This document shows positions 54,835 through 64,000 of a stretch of 64,000 bases of DNA, piece by piece. Position 1 is the first letter of the stretch. Each line of letters opens with the position of its first letter. Origin of the DNA: Thermomonas sp. S9. GTDB taxonomy: Bacteria > Pseudomonadota > Gammaproteobacteria > Xanthomonadales > Xanthomonadaceae. The translations under genes and the position numbers were made by a program. Below the pieces are notes generated by a model, which saw only the letters and a program-made list of their open reading frames with translations, was not told the origin of the DNA and did no database searches. The stretch is from positions 1,965,001 to 2,029,000 of the forward strand of contig NZ_JAJDFY010000001.1 of NCBI RefSeq assembly GCF_024704365.1. Direction: 5' to 3'.

Positions 54835-56743
54835 CTATCCCTCCGCCAGCGCGCGCCGCGCGGCGGCCAGCAGGCTGCCGTCGGCCACCATCGCCACCGC
54901 CGCCGCGACCTCGCCGTCCAGCGCGCGGTCGCGCTCCAGATACGGAATGCGCACGCGCAGCGCCGCATGCGCCGCGGCCACGGCCCGCCCCGGACGGAAC
55001 TCGGCGGCGTCGGCCAACTGCGCGCGCAGCGCCTCCACTTCCTGTAGAAACACCGATCGCTCCGGCGATTCCGGCGGCGGCCCGCCCTGCACCTTGCCGG
55101 CAAAGCCTTCGGCATCGACCCGGCGCGCCAGCGCGCGTGCGGCGTTGATCATGTCGCGCCGCAGGTCCAGCGCCTGTGCGGCGGTATACAGCTCCAGCGC
55201 GAGCACCTTGCCGAGGTCGCTGGCCATCGCCAGCACGTGGCGCGCCTCGTTGGCGCCCATCGAGACGTGGTCCTCGGCGTTCGCGGAGGTCGGGATGGAA
55301 TAGACCGCGGCCGGCATCGCCCGGCTGGCGAGGTCGTTGACGATCGCCGCCGCGGTGTACTGCACGATCATGTGGCCCGACTCGGTGCCATCCTCATTAC
55401 CGATCAAAAACGGCGGCAGGCCGTCGCTGGTCGCCGGGTCCACCAGCTTGTTGAGACGGCGCTCGCTGATCGAGGCCAGCACCGGGATGGCCGCCTTCAG
55501 GTAGCTCATCGCCAGCGCCAGTGGCATGCCGTGGAAGTGGCCGGCGGAAATCACCTGCTCTTCCACATGCGCGGCATCGGCCTTGTCGGGGAACACCAGC
55601 GGGTTGTCGGTGACCGCGTTCAGCTCGATGTCCAGCACGCGCTTGGCCTGCTCCAGCGCATCGCGCACCGCACCGTGCACCTGCGGGATGCAGCGCAGCG
55701 AATAGCTGTCCTGCGGCTGGTGCTTCTTGCCACCGCGGAACGGCAGGAAGCGCTGATAGAACTTTTCGCGCCCATGACGCTGATTGAGCGGCACCCAGTC
55801 CCAGCTCAATATCGAAGCCCAGCGCCTGCGCGTCCGGGGTATCCCAACTGGACGGCTGCCACGACCGGAACTTCGGCACCAGGTGATAGGCAATCCCGGC
55901 CAGCGTGGAGCCATCCAGCAGGCGCCGCAGGTTTGCCGCGGTCGCCACCTGGCCCGGATGTGGACGCAGCGCGTGGACCTCCGGCGCGAACGCGCCGAGG
56001 CGGCCGGCGAAGGCGTCCAGCGTCATCGCCGCGGCCAGATCGGCGACGTCCAGCAACTCCTCCAGGCGCTGCACCGCCAGCACGCCGGTCGCCAGCATCT
56101 GCGCGGTGCCGTTGTTCAGCGCCAGGCCCTCCTTGTAGGACAGCGTGGCCGGCGCCAGGCCCTTGCGCGCCAGCGCATCCGCGCCGGGCAGGCGCTGGCC
56201 GTCCACGAAGGCCTCGCCGCCGCCCAGCAGCACGATGGCCAGGTGTGACAGCGGCGCCAGATCACCGGAAGCGCCCACTGAGCCCAGCTGCGGCACTACC
56301 GGCACGATCCCGGCATTGAGCATCGCCGCCAGCGCCTGCAGGGTCTGCACGCGGATCCCGGAATGCCCGCGCAGCAGCGTGTTGATGCGGATGCACAGCA
56401 TCGCCCGCACCACCTCCGGCGCGAACGGCTCGCCGACGCAGACCGCGTGGGTGACGATCAGGTTGCGCTGCAGTTCGATGTGCGGCGACTCGCCCGAGGG
56501 CGTTGCACCCGGCAACTCATCGCGCAGGCGATGCGCGCCCAGCAGCTTGTCGGCATTGCTGCCGAAGCCGGTGGAGACGCCGTAGATCGGCTCCTGCCTC
56601 TCCACCTGCGCGGCGAGAAAGTCGGCGGCATGCGCCACCCGCGCCAGCGCATCGGCGTCCAGCGTAACGCTTGCACCGCGCGCCACCGCCACCAGCTGCG
56701 CGCGCGTCAGCGAGCACCCATCGAGGCGGATCGCCGCCGTCAT
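54835..56743 (-). CDS. hutH: Histidine-type ammonia-lyase, unusually long (apparent frameshift)
   Basis: About 635 residues after correction, against about 510 for usual HutH. MIO-forming Ala-Ser-Gly in [16 protein letters not shown]. Residues matching the histidine enzyme are present: Y in [11 protein letters not shown] in [12 protein letters not shown] in [12 protein letters not shown] in [10 protein letters not shown] in TDNPLVF, E in [10 protein letters not shown] segment of roughly 50 extra residues ([16 protein letters not shown] to FRGGKKHQ) lies before QDSYSLRC, and the C-terminus is longer too. One extra base in 55800-55802 breaks the frame; removal gives FDIELDWVPLNQ. The ATG overlaps the hisS stop. 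No hutU/I/G nearby, so another aromatic substrate is possible. Confidence 0.78.
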
Positions 56744-58122
56744 CGCGCACTCCCCGCGCCGCTGCGCAGCTGCTCGCGCTCCACCAGCAGCGCCGCCGCC
56801 AGTTCCGCCTCGACGACCTCGAACTGCTCGCCGCGGCGCAGATCCTTCACCGCCACCGCCCCGCGCGCCGCCTCGTCCTCGCCACGCAGCACCACGAAGC
56901 GGATGCCGGCCTTGTCCGCGTACTCCAGCTGCTTCTTCAGCTTGCGCGGCTCCAGCTGGGTCTCCACGTTCAACCCCGCCGCCCGCAAGCGCTGCGACAG
57001 CGCCAGCGCGTGTTCCAGCCCGGCGTCGTCCAGCAGCGCCACCAGCACGTCCACCGAACTGTCGGCGGTCTGCACCAGCCCGGCGTCCTGCAACTGGAAG
57101 AACAGCCGGGTCAGGCCGATGGAGATGCCCACGCCCGGCAGCTTCGACTTGGTGTAGTGCCCGGCCAGGTTTTCGTAGCGCCCGCCCGAGCAGATCGAGC
57201 CGATCTGCGGACAGGCATCCAGCGTGGTCTCATAGACCACGCCGGTGTAGTAGTCCAGCCCGCGCGCGATCGACAGGTTCAACGCGTAGCGCGACTCCGC
57301 CACGCCCAACGCGCGGATCTGCTGGAGAATCGCACGCAGCTCGGCGCGTCCCTCTTCGAACAGCGGCGAGCCCGACCCGAGTGCGTCCAGCTTGGCCAGC
57401 GCGTCGGCATGGCCCTGCGAGCGCACCTGCGAGAACGCCATCAGGCGGTCGATGACATCGGGGGCCAAACCGAAGCCCTCGCCCGCCAGGGTCGCGCGCA
57501 CGGCATCGCCGCCGCGCTTGTCCAGCTTGTCCAGCTCGCGCAGCACCCGCATCTGCGCCTCACCGATGATGCCCAGGCCTTCGAAATAGCCGCGCAGTAG
57601 CTTGCGGTGATTGAGCTGGATGGTGAACTCGCCGATCGCCAGGCGCTCGAACACGGCCGCGATCACCGCCGGCAGCTCGGCATCGAAGCGCGGCGACAGC
57701 GTGTCCTTGCCGATCACGTCGATGTCGCACTGGTAGAACTCGCGGAAACGCCCGCGCTGGGCGCGCTCGCCGCGGTACACGCGCTGCATCTGGTAGCGCC
57801 GGAACGGAAACGCGAGGTCATGCTCGTGCTCTGCGACATAGCGCGCCAGCGGCACGGTCAGGTCGAAGCGCAGCGCCAGCTCGGGCAGGCCCTCGCCGCC
57901 CTTCTCCAGCGCGCCGGTGGACTGCACGAAATAGACCTGCCGCTCGGTCTCGCCGCCGGACTTGGTCAGCAGCACCTCCGACAGTTCCATCACCGGCGTT
58001 TCCACCGGCAGGAAGCCGAAACGCTCGAAGGTCTGGCGGATGATGTCCAGCATGCGCTGGAACGCGATCTGGTCGCGCGGCAGCAGTTCCATCACCCCGG
58101 CGGGGGTACGCGGCTTGATCAA
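56740..58122 (-). CDS. hisS: Histidyl-tRNA synthetase
   Basis: 460 residues, class II synthetase. Motif 2 [28 protein letters not shown] region, the histidine-specific [11 protein letters not shown], motif 3 [12 protein letters not shown] and a C-terminal anticodon-binding domain ([12 protein letters not shown] onward). The start is taken as TTG at 58122 (giving MIKPRTPAG) because GGAG lies 7 bases upstream and the protein then begins like its relatives; a GTG at 58167 is in frame but precedes a TAAACT box that may be the -10. The stop overlaps the ammonia-lyase start. Confidence 0.93.
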   Translation of the reverse strand: MIKPRTPAGVMELLPRDQIAFQRMLDIIRQTFERFGFLPVETPVMELSEVLLTKSGGETERQVYFVQSTGALEKGGEGLPELALRFDLTVPLARYVAEHEHDLAFPFRRYQMQRVYRGERAQRGRFREFYQCDIDVIGKDTLSPRFDAELPAVIAAVFERLAIGEFTIQLNHRKLLRGYFEGLGIIGEAQMRVLRELDKLDKRGGDAVRATLAGEGFGLAPDVIDRLMAFSQVRSQGHADALAKLDALGSGSPLFEEGRAELRAILQQIRALGVAESRYALNLSIARGLDYYTGVVYETTLDACPQIGSICSGGRYENLAGHYTKSKLPGVGISIGLTRLFFQLQDAGLVQTADSSVDVLVALLDDAGLEHALALSQRLRAAGLNVETQLEPRKLKKQLEYADKAGIRFVVLRGEDEAARGAVAVKDLRRGEQFEVVEAELAAALLVEREQLRSGAGSAR

Positions 58123-58223
58123 GGCAAAGCTCCGGGCGTCGTGGAAAGCCGTTAGTTTAGCGGGCACGGCCGCCTTGCCACGGCCGCCGATGCCGACAGG
58201 CGCCGGAAAAATCGCCCACCCCC

Positions 58224-58252
58224 TTGCCGTCGACGCGGCATGCCCCTAAAAT
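58224..58252 (+). promoter_or_regulatory. Promoter of the tRNA-Pro gene
   Basis: TTGCCG (58224-58229), 17 bases, TAAAAT (58247-58252), followed by a GC-rich GCGCGG discriminator typical of stringently controlled stable-RNA promoters. The start is predicted about 9 bases before the tRNA. Confidence 0.7.
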
Positions 58253-58267
58253 GCGCGGCTCTGCCGT

Positions 58268-58344
58268 CGGGGTGTAGCTCAGCCTGGTAGAGCGCTACGT
58301 TCGGGACGTAGAAGTCGCAGGTTCAAATCCTGTCTCCCCGACCA
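58268..58344 (+). tRNA. tRNA-Pro (anticodon CGG)
   Basis: 77 bases ending in an encoded CCA. The anticodon stem CTACG/CGTAG holds the loop TTCGGGA, anticodon CGG (codon CCG). D-loop AGCCTGGTAGA and T-loop TTCAAAT are standard. The acceptor stem pairs 6 of 7, with a T-T mismatch at pair 6-67, and position 1 is C opposite G72 as in proline tRNAs. Confidence 0.95.
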
Positions 58345-58369
58345 ATTCCCATCCCGGATGGGGTGCAAG

Positions 58370-58392
58370 AAACCGCCGCGAGGCGGTTTTTT
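58370..58392 (+). terminator. Terminator of the tRNA-Pro gene
   Basis: AAACCGCC-GCGA-GGCGGTTT followed by more T (six in total): an 8-bp stem on a GNRA loop with a good T-tract, 25 bases after the tRNA. Confidence 0.9.
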
Positions 58393-58496
58393 CATGCCCG
58401 CAGGCATGGCCTGCCTCCCGGCCGGCACAGGACCGCAGTGACCCGCCACCGCCTGATTTTGCGTTGCCTGAAGGCAACCGCAGCGCAGGCATCCCC

Positions 58497-60103
58497 GTGC
58501 AGGCATCCCTCCCGTTCCTCCCCGGCTGTACCGCGCCTCGCTGCTGCGCCAGTGGACCTTGCGGGTGGTGGTGCCACTGGCGCTGGCCACGCTGATCGCA
58601 TTCGCGCTGCTGGCGTATGCGGCGTGGCCGGAGGGTGCGCCGCCGCTGGCGCTCTGGCGCGGCGGGCTGTTGCTGCTGGCGGCCCTGGCCTGGGTGGTGG
58701 CCCTGAGCTGGGGCATCGCGGTGCGGGTGGCCAAACCGCTGGCGGAACTGACCGAGGCCGTCGAGCGCCTCGGTCGCGGCGAGCGGGTGTTCCTGCAACC
58801 GGTCTCCCAGGGCGGCGCCATCGCGCGTCTGCAAATCGGCATCAACCAGGCATCACAGACGCTCGCCAATGCCCGCAACCGGATGCAGAGCGAGTTGGGA
58901 CGCACCAGCATCGAACTGGCCGACAAGCACGCCAAGCTGGAAGCCGCCAGCCGTGCACGCTCCCGGCTGCTGGCGGCCGCCAGCCATGACCTGCGCCAGC
59001 CGCTGTACGCGCTGACGCTGTTCTCCTCCACCCTGCGCGCCGGCGAGACCGATCCCACGCGCCTGGAACGGATCCGCCACATCGAAGAATGCGCGGCCTC
59101 GCTGGACCAGCTGTTCTCGGAACTGCTGGACCTGTCCCGGCTGGAAGCCGGCAGCATGCGCGCACAGCCGGCCGCCGTGCGGCTGGACGAGGTCTTCGAC
59201 GAAGCCAGCCGCAACTTCCGCATGCTGGCGGAAGCGCGCGGCCTGCGGCTGGTGGTGCGCAAGACCGATGCCTGGGTGTACTGCGACCGCACCATGCTGG
59301 CGCGCATCCTCAACAACCTGATCAGCAACGCGCTGCGCTACACCGACAGCGGCGGCGTGCTGGTGGGCGTGCGCCACCAGGCCAGCAGACAGGTCCGCAT
59401 CGATGTCTGGGACACCGGCTGCGGGATCGCCCCGGAGCATCAGCAGCAGGTGTTCGAGGAGTTCTACCAGGTGCGGGCGCCGGTGGGGCGCACCGGCGAG
59501 GGCGCGCGCGGACTGGGGCTGGGGCTGGCGACCGTGCGCCGTCTGGTGGATCTCATCGGCGGCCGTATCGCGCTGGCTTCCCGGCCCGGCAAAGGCACCC
59601 GGGTCGCGCTCTGGCTGGACGCCTGCACTCCGGCGCAGCGCACCCCCGCGCCGGCACTGGATGCCCCGCTCGACATCAGCGGCCTGCGCGTGCTGGCGAT
59701 CGATGACGAGCCGGGCATCCTGCAAGGCCTGCGCACCCTGCTCGCGGAATGGGGCTGCGACGTGCGCGCGGCCGCCAGTCCGGCCGAGGCGCTGGAGCAG
59801 CTGCACGGCTGGTTCGGGCCGCCTGACCTGGTGATCAGCGACCTCCATCTGGGCGATGGCCCGGACGGACTGGAAGCCTTGCATGCGATCGCCCGCCAAC
59901 TCGGCGAAGACCCGCACTGCCCCGGCTTCGCCCGCCTGCTGGTGACCGGCGAAACCCGGCGCGACCGGGTGGACGCGATCGCCGCCCGCCAGGTCCCGGT
60001 GCTGTTCAAGCCGGTCCCGCCGCAGCGCCTGCGCGAAGCCATGCTGGCCGCGGTGCTGGCGGTACGCGCACGTCGCGACACGCCCCCAATGGAGCACGCA
60101 TGA
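58497..60103 (+). CDS. Hybrid sensor histidine kinase with C-terminal receiver
   Basis: About 535 residues. Two membrane segments (VVVPLALATLIAFALLAYAAW; GGLLLLAALAWVVALSWGIAV), HAMP-like linker, HisKA H-box AASHDLRQPLYALTLFSS, HATPase boxes NLISNALRYTDSGG, DTGCGIAPEH, GLGLGLATVRRL, then a receiver (LAIDDEPGILQGL, phospho-Asp in VISDLHLGD, Lys in VLFKPVPPQ). The clear reading frame has no ATG; TTG 58559 falls inside the first membrane segment. One more C in the run 58520-58523 would connect GTG 58497 and give MQASLPFLPRLYRASLLRQW, a better N-terminus. The stop overlaps the next start (ATGA). Confidence 0.88.
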
Positions 60104-61639
60104 GCCAGACCTTCAGCTACGACGCGGTGGAATACCCGGCGCACGTCTACCCTCAGCTGCATCCATCGCGGCTGGCGGCGATCGCCCGTCTGCACGGCGT
60201 GGAGGCGGCATCCCCGGCCGGCTGCCGGCTGCTGGAAATCGGCTGCGGCGACGGGCTGCAGCTGCTCACGCTGGCGCTGGCCTATCCACGCGCGCGCTTC
60301 GTGGGGATCGACCTGTCGACCACGGCCATCACCCGCGGCGAGGCGCTGCGCCAGGCGCTGGGGCTGGACAACCTGCAGCTCGTGGCAGGCGATCTGCTGG
60401 CCTGGTCGCCTGCGCCGCCCGGGTTCGACTACATCATCGCCCACGGCTTCTATTCCTGGGTGCCGGATGCCGTGCGCCAGCACCTGCTGGAATTATGTCG
60501 CGACCATCTCGCCCCCGCCGGCATCGCCTGCATCAGCTACAACGCCCTGCCCGGCTGCCACCTGCGGCGGATGCTGTGGGACGTGCTGAAGTTCCACGCC
60601 GGCACCGACTCCGATCCGGCCACACGCATTGCCCGCGCGAAGGAGTGCCTGGAGCTGCTGCAAGCCGGTCTGCCGGCAGACAACCGCTATGCCACCGCGC
60701 TGGCCGGCGAGATCGAGGAGTTGCAGGACCGGCTCAACCCCAGCGTGCTGTTCCATGACGATCTGGCCGAACTCAACCAGCCCTTCACCCTGGATGCGTT
60801 CATGCGCGAAGCGCGCGCGCACGGGCTGGAGTTCGTGGCGGAAGCCTCGTACCACGAGATGTCGCTGCGCAACGCCGGCGAAGCCGTGCGCCCACTGCTG
60901 GAAACCCTGGCCGCCGACGACGTGGTCAGCAAGGAGCAGTACCTGGATTTCCTCACCGGGCGCCGCTTCCGCCAGACCCTGCTATGCCGGAACGAAGCAA
61001 GACCCACCCCTCATCCGCACGCCGCCGCAGTGGGGCGGCTGGAACTGGTCTCGGCGCTGATGCCGGATGCGGCCACGCCGGATGCGCAGGGCGCGCTGCG
61101 CTTCTCGCGTCCCGGCAGCGGCGGCGTGCGCACCGACCATCCGGTGATGCAGGCCCTGCTGGCATTGGCCGGCCCGCGGCATCCGCAGCCGCTTCCGCTA
61201 CCGGCGCTGCTGGACGAGGCGCGCGCGGCCGCCGGCAGCTCAGCAGCCGCGTGAAGCCGACCTGGAAACCGCCTGCCGCTTCCTGTTGCGCGCGTTCGAA
61301 GTCGGAATCGTGGAGCTGCATTGCGATGCGCCGAGGTTCGCCGCGGACGCCGGCCCGCGCCCGCTGGCCAGTCCGCTGGCGCGCCTGCAGGCACAGGCCG
61401 GAGCGAGCCTGGTGGCCAGCCTGCGCCCGAGCATGGTCGGCCTGGACGATGCCTATAGCCGCGCGCTGCTGACCATGCTGGATGGACGGCACGACCGCGC
61501 CGCACTGCTGGAGGCGCTGCGCCCGCTGCTCGAGGCGAACATCGGCAGCGGCCGCGAAGGGCAGCCCCGGCATGCGCAGGAACTGGAAACCACCCTGCAG
61601 GGCATGGCGTCGCTGGGCCTGCTGTGCGCGGGCGCCTGA
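60100..61639 (+). CDS. SAM-dependent methyltransferase with PKMT-type regulatory domain (apparent frameshift)
   Basis: About 512 residues after correction. Class I methyltransferase with SAM loop LLEIGCGDGLQLLTLALAYP and FVGIDLSTTAI, then DYIIAHGFYSWVPDAVR, followed by a methyltransferase regulatory domain (FTLDAFMREARAHGLEFVAEASY) and a C-terminal domain (LRAFEVGIVELHC). This is the layout of the rickettsial outer-membrane-protein lysine methyltransferases. The frame breaks near 61241-61250; the second part reads PREADLETACRFLLRAFE. Translationally coupled to the hybrid kinase; converges on tssE with a 22-base gap. Target protein unknown. Confidence 0.83.
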
Positions 61640-61661
61640 TCGGAAGCGACGGCCCTTGCGC

Positions 61662-62101
61662 TCAACGCACGATGTAGGTCTGGGTATTGAGCTGCAGCAC
61701 GGCGTCGAACTGGACCTTCTCGTTGTCCTCGCCCAACTCCATCAACGCATCCACCCGGAAGCGCAGGGCGCGGTCCAGCTCCTTCTGCGGCTCCAGGGTC
61801 ACACGCACCCGGGTCAGGCGCGATTCGTGCAGGGCAATCGCCTGCTCCAGCGCGCGCCGGATGCGATCGCGGTCATGCGGGCTGAGCAGGCTGTAGGACG
61901 AAAAATCCGGAATGCCGAAGGTCAGCGATGAGGCGCGGCATTCCTTGAAGGCCTCCGGGATCAGCCGCGCCCCTTCCGAGCGCGTGTTCAGCAGCGCCTC
62001 GAGGTCGCGCGAGACCTCGTTGCGCATCTCCAGCATCGATGGCCGGCGCCCCCGTCTTCCGGGAGGGCGTCGGCCACCAGCCGGTTCATCAAGCCGCGCA
62101 T
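61662..62101 (-). CDS. tssE: Type VI secretion baseplate protein TssE (frame break near the start)
   Basis: About 146 residues, gp25-like. The core MLEMRNEVSRDLEALLNTR, FGIPDFSSYSLLSPHDRDRIRRALEQAI and the C-terminal FDAVLQLNTQTYIVR are typical of TssE. Upstream, ATG 62101 opens MRGLMNRLVADALPEDGG but the frame breaks in the C5 run 62049-62053; one more base joins it to RRPSMLEMRNE. Last gene of the T6SS operon; tssF/tssG do not follow it. Confidence 0.88.
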
Positions 62102-62130
62102 GGCCCGCGCCCCGACCCCGGCTCAACCGG

Positions 62131-62149
62131 CCGCCGCGTCACGCGGCGG
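62131..62149 (-). promoter_or_regulatory. Hairpin over the hcp stop codon
   Basis: CCGCCGCGT and ACGCGGCGG are complementary and include the hcp TGA. Such a structure between hcp and tssE could lower read-through so that Hcp is made in excess. There is no T-tract. Confidence 0.35.
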
Positions 62150-62627
62150 TGTTCTTGGCGCGGTCCACGGTGACCACGGTATTGCCTTCCAGGCTGCCCT
62201 TGTCGCCCTGCTTCTTGTACTCCCACTTGAACTTGGTGGGCGACAGGGTGAGGGTCTCGTAGAACTCGCCATCCTGGCCGCCGCTGACGGCAAGCCCGGT
62301 GACATAGATTTTCTCGAAGTCGTAGGTCTGGTAGTCCTGCTGGCCGGCCGAGCCGCCGGCCTTGCGGAAGATCACCTTGCCCTTGGCGATGTGCTCGCCG
62401 GTCGCGGCGAACTTGGCCAGCACCGGCGAGGCCAGGTCCACCTTCTTGGTGACGGTGAAGTCGCTGAATACCGCCTTGCCCACGCCGCCGCCGCCACCCG
62501 TGGCCATGTTGGAGGCGCTGTGCACGCCCCACTGGAAGCTGTGGATCTCGATCTTGTCCTTGTGCTTGGCGTCGGTGGACTCGCCTTTCACGCCGTCGAG
62601 CTCCAGGAACCCGTCAACTGTTGCCAT
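62139..62627 (-). CDS. tssD: Type VI secretion tube protein Hcp
   Basis: 162 residues: FLELDGVKGESTDAKHKDKIEIHSFQWGV is the Hcp N-terminus, and DFTVTKKVDLASPVLAKFAATGEHI and LSPTKFKWEYK follow. Forms the hexameric inner tube and is exported. AGGAGAA precedes the ATG at 62627. It follows tssC by 75 bp. Confidence 0.95.
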   Translation of the reverse strand: MATVDGFLELDGVKGESTDAKHKDKIEIHSFQWGVHSASNMATGGGGGVGKAVFSDFTVTKKVDLASPVLAKFAATGEHIAKGKVIFRKAGGSAGQQDYQTYDFEKIYVTGLAVSGGQDGEFYETLTLSPTKFKWEYKKQGDKGSLEGNTVVTVDRAKNTAA

Positions 62628-62644
62628 GGCTGTTTCTCCTGACT

Positions 62645-62670
62645 ATGGGAATGGAATGGGAAAATGGGAA
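62645..62670. repeat. Triple ATGGGAA repeat ahead of hcp
   Basis: ATGGGAA occurs at 62645, 62656 and 62664 (TTCCCAT on the hcp strand) within the 75-bp tssC-hcp gap, just upstream of the hcp ribosome site. Confidence 0.4.
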
Positions 62671-62702
62671 ATAGATCAGCTGGCTCCACCGTTGGAACCG
62701 TG

Positions 62703-64000
62703 TCAGCGCGCCGACTTGGGCAGCTCGGCCACCAGCCGCAGGGAGACACTCAGTTCGTCGAGCTGGTAGTGCGGGCGCAGGAAGGCGACCGACTTGTAGG
62801 CGCCCGGCTTGCCCGGCACCTCGACTACCTCGATCCGCGCCTCGCGCAGCGGATACATCGCCTTGGACTCCTGCGAGGCGTTGTCATCCAGCAGCACGTA
62901 CTGCGAGATCCAGTTGTTGAGGAACAGCTCGACGCTGGACTTGCTGGCGAAGCTGCCGATCTTGTCGCGCATCATCGACTTCAGGTAGTGCGCGATGCGG
63001 CTCACCGCGAAGATGTACTGCAGCTGCGAGGACAGCCGCGCATTGGCGTTGGCGGCGTCGGTGTTGTACTCCTTGGCCTTCTGCACCGACTGGGTGGAGA
63101 AGAACGCCGCGTAATCGGTGCCCTTGCAGTGCACCAGCGGGATCAGCCCGAGGTCGGCCAGCTCCTTTTCGCGGCGATCGGTGATCGCGATCTCGGTGGG
63201 GCACTTCAGCGCCACCTCGCCATCGTCGGTGGCGAAGGTGTGGGTGGGCAGGCCCTCGACCAGGCCGCCGCCCTCCACGCCGCGGATGGCCGCACACCAA
63301 CCGTACTTGGCGAACGCATCGGTCACCTTGCTGCCGAGGGCATAGGCGGCGTTCATCCACAGGTATTTGTTGTGCTCGGTGCCGTCGGTGCGCTCGACGA
63401 AATTGAACGCCTCCACCGGCGCAGTATCCGGGCCGTACGGCAGGCGCCCCAGCACGTGCGGCAGGGTGAGGCCGACGTAGCGGGAGTCCTCGGAGGCACG
63501 GAAGCTCTTCCACTTCGCGTACTCCACGGTGTCGAAGATCTTGGCCAGGTCGCGCGGGCCGGAAAGCTCGGTGAAGTCGTCGAAACCGAGCAGCTCGGGC
63601 GAAGCCGCGCTCAGGAACGGCGCGTGTGCAGCCGAACACACGTGTGAGATCTCCTCGAGCAGGTACATGTCCTCGGGATGGCGGCCGAATTCGAAATCCC
63701 CGATCAGGGTCGCGAAGGGCGCACCGCCGAAGGTGCCGTACTCTTCTTCGTAGAGCTTCTTGAACAGCGTGCTCTGGTCGAAATCGGCGGCGTTCTTGAA
63801 GTCCTTGACCAGCTCTTTCTTGGTGGTGTTGAAGACCTTGATCTTCAGGTTGGTGCTGGTCTCGGAGTTCTCCACCAGGTACTTCAGGCCGCGCCAGCTG
63901 CCTTCCAGCTGCTGGAACTCGGGCGCGTGCATCACCGCCGAGAGCTGCTCGGACAGTACCCGGTCGATCTCGGCGATGCGCGCATCCAGCGCGCCGATGG
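62703..64000 (-). CDS. tssC: Type VI secretion sheath large subunit TssC (5' end outside window)
   Basis: At least 432 residues, running off the right edge. [79 protein letters not shown] and [12 protein letters not shown] are sheath signatures (VipB). Forms the contractile sheath with TssB, presumably just beyond the window. Confidence 0.96.
   Translation of the reverse strand, partial: IGALDARIAEIDRVLSEQLSAVMHAPEFQQLEGSWRGLKYLVENSETSTNLKIKVFNTTKKELVKDFKNAADFDQSTLFKKLYEEEYGTFGGAPFATLIGDFEFGRHPEDMYLLEEISHVCSAAHAPFLSAASPELLGFDDFTELSGPRDLAKIFDTVEYAKWKSFRASEDSRYVGLTLPHVLGRLPYGPDTAPVEAFNFVERTDGTEHNKYLWMNAAYALGSKVTDAFAKYGWCAAIRGVEGGGLVEGLPTHTFATDDGEVALKCPTEIAITDRREKELADLGLIPLVHCKGTDYAAFFSTQSVQKAKEYNTDAANANARLSSQLQYIFAVSRIAHYLKSMMRDKIGSFASKSSVELFLNNWISQYVLLDDNASQESKAMYPLREARIEVVEVPGKPGAYKSVAFLRPHYQLDELSVSLRLVAELPKSAR

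Noticed and set aside
58559..58561. TTG as the start of the hybrid kinase
   Set aside because: It lies within the first membrane segment's leader with no ribosome site; a coherent N-terminal sequence continues upstream.

Overview
The window is a very GC-rich chromosomal segment, judged by eye to be clearly above 65% G+C. It looks like a gammaproteobacterium of the Xanthomonadaceae/Lysobacteraceae. Supporting this are a TonB-dependent maltose-type receptor next to a GH13 alpha-glucosidase whose active-site numbering matches the Xanthomonas enzyme, a TrpR-family regulator heading a compact his operon, EfpL, and zwf-pgl-edd-glk-eda in one operon. The genus cannot be fixed from the sequence alone.

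Layout, left to right. 1-10.9 kb is a maltodextrin-use locus: TonB receptor, GH97, GH13 alpha-glucosidase, MFS sugar carrier, secreted GH13 amylase and a LacI-type regulator. Two near-palindromic sites (consensus TGAATACGTATTCA) lie in front of its operons. 11-16.5 kb holds katG with an AT-rich dyad-filled promoter region, a PLP sulfur-amino-acid lyase divergent from an Lrp-type regulator, a peptidoglycan-binding/papain-like protein and hslR. 16.5-20.6 kb holds the rpsP-rimM-trmD-rplS and fabA-fabB operons. 20.8-26.4 kb is a complete Entner-Doudoroff operon. 26.4-28.8 kb is feoA-feoB plus a small Cys-rich protein. 28.9-32.6 kb holds liuC-liuD-liuE for the lower part of leucine degradation. 32.6-43.7 kb is mixed metabolism: SDR, EfpL, D-2-hydroxyglutarate dehydrogenase divergent from serA, NUDIX, amino-acid carrier, HiPIP and the methionine-salvage genes mtnB-mtnD-mtnC with a second class II aldolase. 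43.9-47.2 kb holds a phosphoesterase and a 7TMR-DISM/GGDEF sensor.

47.2-58.4 kb is histidine territory. It has hisR-hisG-hisD-hisC-hisB-hisH-hisA-hisF-hisIE, all translationally coupled, preceded by a histidine-type ammonia-lyase coupled to hisS, then a tRNA-Pro gene with its own promoter and terminator. The last 6 kb hold a hybrid histidine kinase coupled to a PKMT-like methyltransferase, converging on the end of a type VI secretion operon (tssC partial, hcp, tssE).

Three observations stand out. First, thirteen apparent +/-1 frameshifts occur in otherwise well-conserved genes, ten of them in runs of four or more identical bases. This is best read as indel error in the sequence rather than decay, so those genes are annotated as intact with a note. 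Second, there are several precise regulatory layouts: a tandem 16-bp operator over the his promoter, which also shares bases with the upstream gene's terminator, and FNR-like boxes placed about 41 bp upstream of the predicted feoA and HiPIP starts. Third, two intergenic structured elements (33148-33256 and 34698-34805) have long terminal inverted repeats and internal hairpins, and no gene explains them.
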